The notes beneath the pieces were generated by a model that searched no databases, was not told where the DNA came from, and worked only from the letters and a program-made list of their open reading frames with translations. Both the position numbers and the translations under genes were made by a program. From Geovibrio ferrireducens (GTDB taxonomy: Bacteria; Chrysiogenota; Deferribacteres; Deferribacterales; Geovibrionaceae), in assembly GCF_026226615.1 (NCBI RefSeq), contig NZ_JAJAPB010000002.1, positions 186,001 to 250,000 of the forward strand: a stretch of 64,000 nucleotides of DNA. The letters are read 5' to 3'. Positions within the stretch are counted from its first letter, which is position 1, and each line of letters opens with the position of its first letter. Below, piece by piece: positions 37,673 to 45,975 of the stretch.

Positions 37673-39849
37673 GTCTGAATAAATTTAAGCAGCTTAACAA
37701 CAAATGCACCGATGCATGCTGCTCAGGCATACATAATGAACACGAAGCAGACATAGCAGAGCCCGTTCAAAGCGGCGCAACGGTTTTCAGCCTCTCCGGA
37801 CTTGACTGTGCGGACTGCGCAGCCAAGCTGGAAAAACGCATAGCCATGATGAAGGGCGTGAGCGCCGCCAAGGTTAATTTCAGCACATCCAAAATGACCG
37901 TGACCCACTCAGTAAGTGAGCGGGACATAATCACAACGGTTCAGCAGGCAGGCTATCAGGCTGTGAGGCATGGCGGGAAAATTATCTCAAACCCATGGTG
38001 GCAGCAGCCCAGAATGCTCGCCGCTGCCGCATCAGGCGTCCTCCTTACAGCAGCGCTGATAATTGACAGAGCCGGACTGAACGCCATCCCCCTTTACATT
38101 ATGGTTATGCTCACGGGCGGTTTTCATGTGGCAAAAAGCGGCTTCTACGCCCTGAAAAGCATGACTCTGGACATGAACTTCCTTATGATCACCGCAGCAC
38201 TCGGAGCCGCAGCAATAGGCGAATGGAGCGAAGGAGCCACAGTGGTGTTCCTCTTCGCCTTCGGAAACGCTCTTCAGGCATACACAATGGACAAAACCCG
38301 CAGCTCCATAAGATCACTGATGGAGCTTGCCCCGCCGGAAGCCCTTGTGCGCATAAACGGAAATGAGATACGCACCCGTGTGGAAGAGATCAGCATAGGC
38401 GATACTGTTATAGTAAAACCCGGTGAACGCATAGCCGTGGACGGAACAGTTTCCGGCGGTTCATCCGCTGTGAATCAGGCTGCCATAACAGGGGAGTCCA
38501 TGCCCGTGAATAAACAAACCGGCGATTCAGTATATGCAGGAACAGTAAACACCCACGGCGCACTTGAAATAACCGTCACCAGAAAGGCCGGGGATTCAAC
38601 CCTCGCCAAAATAATGCATTCAGTCGAGGAAGCTCAGGCACAGAAAGCCCCTATGCAGCAGTTTGTGGACATTTTCGCAAAATACTACACCCCTGCGGTG
38701 ATACTGTTCGCAGTATTAATAGCCGCTGTACCGCCTTTGTTCTTCGGTGCTGAGTTCGGCACATGGTTCTACCGCGCGCTGGTTCTGCTTGTTATCTCAT
38801 GCCCGTGCGCCCTTGTTATTTCCACGCCTGTATCGATAGTTTCCGCCATCGGCAACTCATCAAGGAACGGTGTCCTGATAAAAGGCGGCGTGTTTATGGA
38901 AAGGCTCGGACAGGTTAAGGCTGTTGCCTTTGATAAAACAGGAACACTTACCCACGGCAGACCTGAGATTACCGATGTTCTCCCCTTTGAACCGTCATTT
39001 ACTGCGGAAAAGCTCCTCACTCTCGCTGCGGCGGTGGAGAGGTGGTCTGAACATCCGGTGGCAAAAGCAGTAACTGCAGGCGCGGCAGATTACACTGCCC
39101 TGCCCTCCGAAAACTTCATCGCCTTCCCCGGCAGAGGGGCAAAGGCGGATGTTAACGGGCAGACGGTTTATGTCGGCAATGCGCGTCTTTTTGAGGAATC
39201 AGGCTTCAATACAGGCAGATATGACACTGATGTCAGCAAACTTGAGGAGCAGGGCAAAACTGTGATATTCATCGGCTATGCAAACACAGTCTGCGGTGCG
39301 GTCGCCGTGGCTGATACACTCAGGCACAACAGCAGGGAAGCGGTGCAGGCTCTGAGAAAAGCCGGAATAAGCCATATAACGATGCTCACCGGAGACAACA
39401 GCAGAGCCGCAGCCGCAATATCCTCAGTACTTGATACCGACGGCGTTTACAGCGGACTCCTGCCGGAAGACAAAGCCGCTGCCGTCAGGGAACTTAAAAG
39501 CAAATACGGCACTGTCGCCATGATAGGGGACGGGGTAAATGATGCGCCCGCGCTCGCACTTGCGGATATAGGCATAGCCATGGGCGTGGCAGGGTCGGAC
39601 ACTGCACTTGAAACAGCAGATATTGCACTCATGTCAGATGAGCTGAACAAGCTTCCGTATGTTATAAAGCTGAGCCGCAAGACCCTTGCCGTTATCAAGC
39701 AGAATATCACCTTCTCCATAGGCTTAAAGGTGCTCTTCATTGCCGGAACCTTCTTCGGGTTTGTTAACCTCTGGCTGGCTGTTCTGGCGGATATGGGAGC
39801 CTCGCTCATCGTCACGCTCAACGGAATGAGGCTTATAAGGAAAATATAG
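37669..39849 (+). CDS. Heavy-metal P1B-type ATPase (Cd/Zn/Pb exporter, CadA/ZntA-like)
   Basis: The 726-residue exporter has an N-terminal heavy-metal-associated domain with GLDCADCAAKLEKRI preceded by a second Cys cluster (CTDACCSGIHNEHE). Membrane helices follow, with the CPC motif (ISCPCALVISTPVS), the phosphorylated Asp in FDKTGTLTHG, HP motif SEHPVAKA, and hinge MIGDGVNDAPALA. CPC plus the CadC-like partner favour Cd, Zn or Pb efflux over copper. It is co-translated with the repressor gene through a four-base overlap and ends in a terminator. Confidence 0.93.
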   Translation: MSLNKFKQLNNKCTDACCSGIHNEHEADIAEPVQSGATVFSLSGLDCADCAAKLEKRIAMMKGVSAAKVNFSTSKMTVTHSVSERDIITTVQQAGYQAVRHGGKIISNPWWQQPRMLAAAASGVLLTAALIIDRAGLNAIPLYIMVMLTGGFHVAKSGFYALKSMTLDMNFLMITAALGAAAIGEWSEGATVVFLFAFGNALQAYTMDKTRSSIRSLMELAPPEALVRINGNEIRTRVEEISIGDTVIVKPGERIAVDGTVSGGSSAVNQAAITGESMPVNKQTGDSVYAGTVNTHGALEITVTRKAGDSTLAKIMHSVEEAQAQKAPMQQFVDIFAKYYTPAVILFAVLIAAVPPLFFGAEFGTWFYRALVLLVISCPCALVISTPVSIVSAIGNSSRNGVLIKGGVFMERLGQVKAVAFDKTGTLTHGRPEITDVLPFEPSFTAEKLLTLAAAVERWSEHPVAKAVTAGAADYTALPSENFIAFPGRGAKADVNGQTVYVGNARLFEESGFNTGRYDTDVSKLEEQGKTVIFIGYANTVCGAVAVADTLRHNSREAVQALRKAGISHITMLTGDNSRAAAAISSVLDTDGVYSGLLPEDKAAAVRELKSKYGTVAMIGDGVNDAPALALADIGIAMGVAGSDTALETADIALMSDELNKLPYVIKLSRKTLAVIKQNITFSIGLKVLFIAGTFFGFVNLWLAVLADMGASLIVTLNGMRLIRKI

Positions 39850-39858
39850 GCACACAGC

Positions 39859-39895
39859 GCCCCCGTTAATCAAAACCGGGGGCTTTTTTTCTTTT
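39859..39895 (+). terminator. Intrinsic terminator after the metal ATPase gene
   Basis: GCCCCCG and CGGGGGC arms are followed by TTTTTTTCTTTT on the plus strand, starting 10 bp after the stop codon. Confidence 0.9.
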
Positions 39896-39979
39896 CGGAA
39901 ACATATTTTTATGCGGCAATATCACTCAATGTGGTAGGCTATATCATAAAATATACACATAAATACGTACAGGTGATTA

Positions 39980-40747
39980 ATGCCCCACACCGAGGAAGCG
40001 CTGAACTCATTGAGCAGACAGGATCTCACCGAAGCTCTCTGTTTCATGGACAGATGCCTGAAATGTGAGAACAATAATGACTTCAACAGACTGCTTAAAG
40101 ATTTCGGAGCTTACTTAGGGTTCGAGTACATCCTCTGCTGTTACATGCACTCCATCTACCGAAGAACAAACAAGGTTAACATAATCAATGTATCCAACCC
40201 CGCCGAATGGATGGAGGAATACGAAAGAGAAAACTACATCTGGCATGACCCTGTCCGGTATGAGATTGAGCGGCGGCTAGATAAAAACGAACCGGTTTCA
40301 TTCATCATATGGGACAGTTACGACTGCGAACTCTCAGCGCTGGAGCAGAAAATTATCGAACGCAGAAACCTCTTCGGGCTTAATTTCGGCTGCTCGGTTT
40401 ACACCAATTCCCAGTCCAAGGACTTCATGCTCCTCATCTCCTTAGCCAGCAGGACAAACAGGGCGGATAAAAAGACGGAAATACTCTCCGGGCTGCTTAT
40501 CCAGCATATGATGACCGCCAGAAAAAGGCTGGACACAACTGCGCTGGTAAGCTCACTCACCTACAGGGAAAAAGCCGTGGCAGACTGGATTCTGGACGGC
40601 AAAACCAACTGGGAGATAGCAACAATACTCAACATCAGCGAAAACACAGTGAAATACCATGTCAAAAATATCTACAGCAAACTGAATGTCTCAGGCAGAC
40701 AGGAAGTTATCGCCGTTATGCTGGCGGTGAGATACCTGAGCCTGTAA
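39980..40747 (+). CDS. LuxR-family regulator with autoinducer-binding-type domain (LuxR solo)
   Basis: The 255-residue protein has an N-terminal domain with the spacing of acyl-homoserine-lactone receptors: EWMEEYERENYIWHDPVRYE contains the Trp, Tyr and Asp-Pro that bind the ligand in LuxR/LasR. The C-terminal GerE helix-turn-helix is LTYREKAVADWILDGKTNWEIATILNISENTVKYHVKNIYSKLNVSGRQEV. No LuxI-type synthase is found in the window, so it is a solo. Regulatory target unknown. The start is supported by AGGTGA before the ATG. Confidence 0.85.
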   Translation: MPHTEEALNSLSRQDLTEALCFMDRCLKCENNNDFNRLLKDFGAYLGFEYILCCYMHSIYRRTNKVNIINVSNPAEWMEEYERENYIWHDPVRYEIERRLDKNEPVSFIIWDSYDCELSALEQKIIERRNLFGLNFGCSVYTNSQSKDFMLLISLASRTNRADKKTEILSGLLIQHMMTARKRLDTTALVSSLTYREKAVADWILDGKTNWEIATILNISENTVKYHVKNIYSKLNVSGRQEVIAVMLAVRYLSL

Positions 40748-40867
40748 TTGACGGCAATTCAGTCAGACTTAGCCTTTTCAAATTTTTTTTGCAGTTTTTA
40801 ACCTGCGTCAAGTTAACTTCCCCTGTCCAGTGCTATTTTCCCTTTATCACATTACGGAGGATGCACC

Positions 40868-42268
40868 ATGAAAATCACAAAGGAAATGACAGTCCACAAA
40901 GTTGTCTCACAGTATCCGCATCTGAAAGATATTTTTATAGAATCCGGCTTTAAAAGCATTACAGACCCCATTAAGTTCAGCACTGTCGCTAAGGTTATCA
41001 GCCTTGAAAACGCATGCAGGATGAAGGATGTTGACCCGGCAGCCTTCCTTGAAAAGCTTAATAATGCTGTGGGCGGAGGTTATGACAAATCATCCGAAAT
41101 GGAGCGCCATATTGAGATCGATAAAAACAGGGCGGAGAAAATAGCCGCCATAGTGAGCAAATTTTTTGACGGGGCGGACAGGGTTCTGCTGCAAAAAGAA
41201 TATGATGCGATAGCGCCTGTCACTGCGGCGGAATTTGCCTATGCGGAACAGCTTATATCCGATGCCGGAGCGCCGGACAGCAAGTTTGAGAACGAGATAG
41301 GCGGAGTTCTGGCTCTTTTCCGTTCTTCCCTTGAGAACAACACTGTGCCTAATCTGCCTGCGGGGCATCCGGTTTCCACATATATAAAAGAAAATGCCGA
41401 GATACTCAGACTCACAGCAGAAGTCAGAAAAGAGCTTGAAACAATCACCCCTGACAGGGAGAACCTGCTCCGGCTTTATAAAAAGCTGAAGGATGTCAAC
41501 CTCCACTTCGTCCGCAAGGAGACACAGCTTTTCCCCTACCTTGAGAAAAAAGGGTTCGACAAGCCAACAACCGTTATGTGGACGCTCCATGACAGGATAA
41601 GAAAAGGGATCAAAGACAGCATAACAGCACTTGAGCACGGAAGGATTGATGAATTTCTCAAGATACAGGAATCACTGCCAGAAGAGATAGACGGAATGAC
41701 CTTCAAAGAGGAAAAGATCCTTTTCCCCACAGCGCTTATGATGCTGAGCGAGGATGAGTGGAAGCAGATAAGAAGCAACGAAAAAGATCTTGAATACTGC
41801 TTCATAGAACAGCCCGAAAGCTGGGGAGACAGCCCTCAGCCCGTGTCTGCACCTTTAAACGGGCTGGCATCGCTCATAGAAGGCGCATTATCAATCGAGC
41901 AGCTTAATGCTGTTTTCAGCCACCTGCCGTTCGATATATCATTTGTGGATGAGAACGACCGGGTAAAATTCTACAACTCCGCACCGGACAGAATATTTCC
42001 CCGCAGCCCCGATGTCATAGGGCGTGAGGTGAAGTACTGCCACCCGCCGAAAAGCGTTGCCACAGTTATGGAAATTCTCGACTCATTCAGAAACGGGAAA
42101 AGGGACAAGGCTGAGTTCTGGCTCACTCTGGGCGGCAGATTCCTCCACATCAGATACTTCGCAGTAAGAAGCGGAGACGGCAGATACATGGGGACACTGG
42201 AAGTAATGCAGGATGTGACCGAAGTGAGGAAGCTGGAAGGAACAAGAACCCTGCTCTCATGGGAGTAG
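40868..42268 (+). CDS. DUF1858/DUF438, hemerythrin-like and PAS sensor protein
   Basis: The 466-residue protein starts with a DUF1858-type domain (MTVHKVVSQYPHLKDIFIESGFKSI). A region like DUF438 follows, then a hemerythrin HHE-type segment with LHFVRKETQLFPYLEKKGF ... MWTLHDRIRKGI ... FKEEKILFPTALMML (His and Glu positions for a di-iron site). A PAS domain closes it (FDISFVDENDRVKFYNSAPDRIFPRSPDVIGREVKYCHPP). This layout is known from anaerobes and is thought to sense oxygen, NO or redox. There is no output domain. A GGAGG site precedes the ATG. Confidence 0.85.
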   Translation: MKITKEMTVHKVVSQYPHLKDIFIESGFKSITDPIKFSTVAKVISLENACRMKDVDPAAFLEKLNNAVGGGYDKSSEMERHIEIDKNRAEKIAAIVSKFFDGADRVLLQKEYDAIAPVTAAEFAYAEQLISDAGAPDSKFENEIGGVLALFRSSLENNTVPNLPAGHPVSTYIKENAEILRLTAEVRKELETITPDRENLLRLYKKLKDVNLHFVRKETQLFPYLEKKGFDKPTTVMWTLHDRIRKGIKDSITALEHGRIDEFLKIQESLPEEIDGMTFKEEKILFPTALMMLSEDEWKQIRSNEKDLEYCFIEQPESWGDSPQPVSAPLNGLASLIEGALSIEQLNAVFSHLPFDISFVDENDRVKFYNSAPDRIFPRSPDVIGREVKYCHPPKSVATVMEILDSFRNGKRDKAEFWLTLGGRFLHIRYFAVRSGDGRYMGTLEVMQDVTEVRKLEGTRTLLSWE

Positions 42269-42362
42269 CAACAGCTTTTTCCCCTTAGCTTATTGCCTTG
42301 ATAATCAGACATTTAAAAGAGTATAGTAAACCATACTATCACGGATTATCAGGGTGTGCGGC

Positions 42363-43376
42363 ATGGGGAAAACAACCGGGGCTTTGTTAAAATACACGGC
42401 GGCTTTTATGGCGGCTGTCCTGCTGACTGCCGCCCCGCAGAAAGCCTCCGCATGGCCGGACGGCCCGAACGGCACGCTGAGCTTTGTCATAGAAAACGAT
42501 ATTTTCTACAGCGACCAGTATTATACAAACGGCGTGCGCGCCTCATGGACTACCGCGGCGGACAAAAGGCCTGAATGGGCGCTGAACGCCGCCCGCCTCT
42601 TCCCCTTCTTTCCGGATAACGCCTCAGTGCGGACAAACTACGCAATAGGGCAGAATATGTACACTCCGAAGGAAACGGATATGGAAAATCCGCCTTCCGA
42701 TGACCACCCCTATGCAGGCTGGCTTTACGGCTCTGTGGGCTTAATAGCGGAAAACGGCCGCCAGCTTGACCAGATAGAGTTTACCCTCGGCGTTGTTGGT
42801 CCGGCATCCCTTGCGGAACAGACGCAGAAGTTTGTCCACAAGGTCAGAGGCATTGACATACCGCAGGGCTGGGACACACAGTTAAAGAACGAACCGGGAT
42901 TTATCCTCACTTACCAGAGAAGCTGGCGAAGCTATGTTTCGGAATCGTTTCTCGGAGTGCCGTTTGACATCACACCCCACGCAGGCGGCGCATTGGGCAA
43001 TGTTTTTACATACGCAAACACGGGGATAACCCTGCGCTACGGGGAAGGACTTCCCGTTGACTACGGCCCGCCCAGAATCCAGCCCAGCCTGCCCGGCTCC
43101 GGCTTCTTTATCCCGCAGAAACACCTGAGCTGGTATCTTTTCGCAGGTATCGAAGGCAGATACGTTGCCCGTAATATATTCTTAGACGGCAACAGTTTTA
43201 CCGAAAGCCGCAGTGTGGACAAGGAGCGGTTTGTGGGCGATCTTCAGATGGGTGTCGTAGTCAGCAAAGGCAATGTGCGGCTGGCATATACCAAGGTTCT
43301 GCGTACACGTGAATTCAAAACCCAGCCCGCCGACAGACAGGACTTCGGCGCACTGAGCGTTTCCGTGCAGTTCTGA
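42363..43376 (+). CDS. LpxR-family lipid A 3'-O-deacylase (DUF2219), outer membrane
   Basis: The protein of about 337 residues has a signal peptide (KYTAAFMAAVLLTAAPQKASA-W). LpxR-type motifs follow: SFVIENDIFYSDQYYTNGVRASW near the mature N-terminus (active-site Asn/Asp region) and SDDHPYAGWLYGSVG (catalytic His). The rest has the alternating pattern of a beta-barrel and ends with aromatic FQF-like residues (LSVSVQF). LpxR removes acyl chains from lipid A in Salmonella and Helicobacter. The ATG at 42363 was chosen over a GTG three codons upstream. Confidence 0.85.
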   Translation: MGKTTGALLKYTAAFMAAVLLTAAPQKASAWPDGPNGTLSFVIENDIFYSDQYYTNGVRASWTTAADKRPEWALNAARLFPFFPDNASVRTNYAIGQNMYTPKETDMENPPSDDHPYAGWLYGSVGLIAENGRQLDQIEFTLGVVGPASLAEQTQKFVHKVRGIDIPQGWDTQLKNEPGFILTYQRSWRSYVSESFLGVPFDITPHAGGALGNVFTYANTGITLRYGEGLPVDYGPPRIQPSLPGSGFFIPQKHLSWYLFAGIEGRYVARNIFLDGNSFTESRSVDKERFVGDLQMGVVVSKGNVRLAYTKVLRTREFKTQPADRQDFGALSVSVQF

Positions 43377-43392
43377 GGGACTTGGTGGGGGG

Positions 43393-43671
43393 CTATTTAT
43401 AGACCGTGCTGTGATCTCCGATATTTATAGGAATAATCTTTTCTTCTGAAATAATAAGCTCAATCGTTACCCGATATTGCAGGTTGATGCTTACTGAATA
43501 CAGATCGCTGTACTTACCCGAAAGCTTGTGCAGTCTTAATGAGTTATGAAAAGGGTTTATCTCAAGCAGTAAAAGAGCTTTTTTATAAAGCGGCACTATC
43601 TCCGGATGCTTTTTCAGAAAACGGGCGGCTTTTTTATTGTAGCTGTCAGTATAAAGAATCCTATACGGCAT
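43393..43671 (-). CDS. RelE/ParE-superfamily toxin
   Basis: The 92-residue basic protein has the RelE-like pattern YRILYTDSYNKKAARFLKKHPEIVPLYKKALLLLEINPF ... LRLHKLSGKYSDLYSVSINLQYRVTIEL ... INIGDHSTVYK. The C-terminal Tyr and basic residues fit a ribosome-dependent mRNA interferase. Its start overlaps the antitoxin gene by 11 bp, with the antitoxin first, the usual order. It lies at the left border of the accessory region. Confidence 0.88.
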   Translation of the reverse strand: MPYRILYTDSYNKKAARFLKKHPEIVPLYKKALLLLEINPFHNSLRLHKLSGKYSDLYSVSINLQYRVTIELIISEEKIIPINIGDHSTVYK

Positions 43672-43900
43672 CTAAAACTCTTTTTATGTGTTCATCAACA
43701 GACTCTGTTTTGTAGTCCCCCTTTTCTATGTCATTGATACTGTCCGAAATGGCTTTATCAAGCTCGCATTCCCTGAGATAGTTATAGGATTCAATGTCCA
43801 GAACGATGAACTTTTCTCTGCCTCTGACAGTGATAAGAGTTTCATTTTCCAAAGCCCCTATCCCCTTTGTTTTTATCTCATTTGCAGATATTTTCAACAT
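43661..43900 (-). CDS. Phd/YefM-type antitoxin
   Basis: The 79-residue protein has an N-terminal DNA-binding dimer domain of the Phd/YefM kind (KISANEIKTKGIGALENETLITVRGREKFIVLDIESYNYLRE) and an acidic C-terminal tail (SINDIEKGDYKTESVDEHIKRVLDAV) that would bind the toxin. It is co-transcribed with the RelE-like toxin and probably represses its own promoter. Confidence 0.85.
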   Translation of the reverse strand: MLKISANEIKTKGIGALENETLITVRGREKFIVLDIESYNYLRECELDKAISDSINDIEKGDYKTESVDEHIKRVLDAV

Positions 43901-44058
43901 AACAGCCTCCTGATAGAGTTAATAATAATAATATTATAAATCGTACTGTCAAGAGTGTTGTGAATTATAATATTCTGCCTTGGTAGTGTACAACTTGCTT
44001 TTAAATTAAATTTTTTCTTATTTTTTGTTCTTATCTTTGCTAACCTATATTGAGGTCA
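43901..44058. other. AT-rich intergenic gap
   Basis: No gene or clear operator is seen here. The gap contains the antitoxin promoter region on its left and runs into the broken antitoxin gene on its right. A toxin gene that once paired with that broken antitoxin is not present. Confidence 0.5.
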
Positions 44059-44375
44059 ATCATAGCAACTGATTATAAAAGCTTTAAAGAAAAAGCATTG
44101 TCCAGAGCAGATGTAAAAGCCGAATATGATAGACTTGCCCCTGAATATACTCTTGAAGGGCAGCTAATTAAAGCCCGCATAAAACAGGCTTGACCCAGGA
44201 AGATGTGGAAGAGCGCATGAGAACAACAGACAGTGCCATAAGCCGTCTGGAGAGTGTAAATTCTAAGAACTCACTGAGCATAAACACTCTGGCCAAATAT
44301 GCTGAGGCTGCGGGAACTGAACTCAAAATAGTTGTGGCTGATGAGCTCAAAAGGCGGAGCTTGCAGCTTCGTTAG
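44059..44375 (+). pseudogene. Frameshifted HigA-like XRE antitoxin
   Basis: Two overlapping frames together read as one HigA-type antitoxin. The first, TDYKSFKEKALSRADVKAEYDRLAPEYTLEGQLIKARIKQA, stops at a TGA near 44190. The second continues LTQEDVEERMRTTDSAISRLESVNSKNSLSINTLAKYAEAAGTELKIVV to 44375. The sense of the helix-turn-helix (KQAxLTQEDV) runs across the frame change, so a small deletion broke it. No ATG opens the first frame. No partner toxin remains. Confidence 0.75.
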
Positions 44376-44400
44376 GGGTAGTTATTACAGGGGGCAAACA

Positions 44401-44838
44401 ATGAAAGATAAATTTATTGAACAGTTTAAAGAAAGAATAGTATCGATAATTCTAGCACCTGTTTCCATTTTCTTTTTGTGGAGTTTGCAGCAGCTTACCA
44501 ATGGCCTATATGAGAAGATGGAACCTATTATCCTTGAACATATCTCAAAAAGATTGCTTGGGGTCGCTGTAATTATGGAAGCAGTAATGATTATTATATT
44601 ACTATTCGTTGTTTATATCCTAAAACCAAAGGGAATGAGCTTAAAATATGCTATCTATTGGGATAAGGACAAGAATCCTCATTGTCCAAGCTGTAAAAAG
44701 CCTCTGAATAGCTATGATGACTACGGTATAAGTGGTATTGGATTTTATTGTAATAGTTGCAACTTAGTTCATCCAATGTCCAAAAAAGGAATTTATTTAA
44801 CAATTTCTGAGGCAAGGAAAATAATGGATAATATGTAG
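44401..44838 (+). CDS. Small membrane protein with zinc-ribbon-like Cys motifs
   Basis: I do not recognise the family. The 145-residue protein has two hydrophobic segments (IVSIILAPVSIFFLWSL near residue 15 and LLGVAVIMEAVMIIILLFVVYIL near residue 65). A cytosolic C-terminal part carries CPSCKKPL and CNSCNLVHP, a C-x2-C plus C-x2-C zinc-ribbon arrangement. A GGGG-type ribosome site precedes the ATG. Base composition is AT-rich like the neighbouring mobile genes. It lies just outside the left boundary of the integrative element. Confidence 0.65.
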   Translation: MKDKFIEQFKERIVSIILAPVSIFFLWSLQQLTNGLYEKMEPIILEHISKRLLGVAVIMEAVMIIILLFVVYILKPKGMSLKYAIYWDKDKNPHCPSCKKPLNSYDDYGISGIGFYCNSCNLVHPMSKKGIYLTISEARKIMDNM

Positions 44839-44864
44839 AAAATAACAAACTGTATACACAAAGA

Positions 44865-44930
44865 AAAGACGCATATTTCTCTGAAAATGTGCCAAAAGTG
44901 TGCCAAATCAAAAATGATCGCTGTAGATAA
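44865..44930 (+). pseudogene. 3' remnant of a second tyrosine integrase
   Basis: The frame reads KDAYFSENVPKVCQIKND-RCR-stop, nearly identical in sequence and phase to the last residues of the integrase fragment at 57601-58385 (KGVIFSESVPKVCQIKND-RRN). It is followed, as there, by the tRNA-Pro 3' sequence. It is therefore the tail of another, related element that was inserted at the same tRNA before or beside the present one. The rest of that gene is gone. Confidence 0.75.
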
Positions 44931-44946
44931 TTGATATATAAAAGAG

Positions 44947-44975
44947 AAAAAATCGGGGAAACAGGATTCGAACCT
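44947..44975. repeat. Left attachment site: copy of the tRNA-Pro 3' end
   Basis: This 29-bp sequence is identical to 58403-58431, which covers the 3' end and T-arm of the intact tRNA-Pro gene (from AATCGGGG to GATTCGAACC). After position 44975 the two differ. It is the duplicated core left by site-specific insertion into the tRNA gene and marks the left end of the element; core-to-core distance is 13,456 bp. Confidence 0.9.
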
Positions 44976-45133
44976 AAAAAAATGGTTCTATGTAATACAA
45001 AAAAACCTATAAACTCAAGAGTTAATATTACCATCTATTACATAATACCTCTGAAAATGTGCCAAATAGTGTGCCAAATTTACAATAATATAGATGCTAA
45101 TGATTCCCTCGATGTGAACAAAAGCTCCAGAAT
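44976..45133. other. Left arm of the integrative element with TGTGCCAAA repeats
   Basis: This non-coding stretch carries paired TGTGCCAAA repeats at about 45057-45081. The same paired motif is found in the integrase tail at 58341-58361 and in the remnant at 44888-44908. Their presence on both arms of the element suggests arm-type binding sites for the integrase or its excision factor. No gene is seen. Confidence 0.45.
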
Positions 45134-45541
45134 CTAGGAGACGAGTCTGATCAAATCATCAACCAGTTTTTCGCTAATTTCGTTGCCGGATTGTTCGTAA
45201 AGAGTGGTTATTAGTTTTACCTTTTTATCCACAGAGAGAGCATGAAAAATATTTTCATATTTCTCGCCATATAATGTTTTGAATATTTGGGAAAAGATAT
45301 TTGAATCCTGTCCGGGCACCCTTTTGCCATTCACGATATAATCAATACTAAGTTCGCACTGCAAGCATGCCCCAACCAACAGATCCATGCTGATCGTGTT
45401 TTTCATGCGCCACTGAGAAATGCTTCTCGGGTGTGTTCCGATCTTTTCTGCTAATTCATTATCCCTTTGAACAGACAGGGACCCTTTCAGCCTTGTTATA
45501 ATTCCCTCTATATCAAATTGAGTATTCTTACCTTTCATCAT
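45134..45541 (-). CDS. Phage CI-like helix-turn-helix repressor
   Basis: The protein of about 134 residues starts MMKGKNTQFDIEGIITRLKGSLSVQRDNELAEKIGTHPRSISQWRMKN, a CI-type N-terminal helix-turn-helix domain found in bacteriophage repressors. It lacks a long C-terminal protease domain; the rest is helical (IFSQIFKTLYGEKYENIFHALSVDKKVKLITTLYEQSG). It is divergent from the small gene at 45763 with a 220-bp AT-rich control region, as expected for a repressor of element functions. The GGAG site favours one of two adjacent ATGs (45541 or 45538). Confidence 0.8.
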   Translation of the reverse strand: MMKGKNTQFDIEGIITRLKGSLSVQRDNELAEKIGTHPRSISQWRMKNTISMDLLVGACLQCELSIDYIVNGKRVPGQDSNIFSQIFKTLYGEKYENIFHALSVDKKVKLITTLYEQSGNEISEKLVDDLIRLVS

Positions 45542-45762
45542 AACTCCTTCAAAACACAACAGAGCAATTATCTCTGTACATCTTAAATACAATACAAAAT
45601 AACTCGCTGCAACACAGAATATCTTTTAAAGTTTATAAACTACATTTTACATTGACAAAAGTAAAATACAGTTTATCTTTTTATGAAAATATAGTTTTGG
45701 ATAAAAAAGACACAAAAATGACCCGGGAATCCAAGTAAGAATATACATCAGCAAGGAGGTAC

Positions 45763-45906
45763 ATGGTGACTGAGCTTGACGTAAAAATATTAGAAATCAA
45801 ATCCCTTATCGATGATTTACAGGACATTGCATCTGACGACGAGATGGCTGAAGCACTCGATGATATCGGGAGCCACATCGAAGCCTTGCAAGACCTGTAC
45901 GGTTAA
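45763..45906 (+). CDS. Small acidic protein of unknown function (47 aa)
   Basis: An AAGGAGG site 5 nt before the ATG supports this 47-residue gene. The protein (starting MVTELDVKILEIKSL, ending HIEALQDLYG) is acidic and predicted to be fully helical with heptad Leu/Ile spacing, so it may form a coiled coil. It is the first rightward gene after the CI-like repressor and could be an early element gene. No family was recognised. Confidence 0.65.
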   Translation: MVTELDVKILEIKSLIDDLQDIASDDEMAEALDDIGSHIEALQDLYG

Positions 45907-45921
45907 AATCACAGCGGGCCC

Positions 45922-45975
45922 CCGCCCTTAATAAAGCGCTGGTTCTGTTTGGCCCCAGCGTCTTATTAAGGTGGG
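45922..45975. repeat. Long imperfect inverted repeat abutting tRNA-Pro
   Basis: The arms at 45922-45942 and 45955-45975 (CCTTAATAAAGCGCTGG against CCAGCGTCTTATTAAGG) pair over about 18 of 21 positions with a 12-nt loop. The right arm runs into the first bases of the tRNA-Pro gene. It could form a leader hairpin in the tRNA precursor or mark an old insertion end. Confidence 0.55.
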
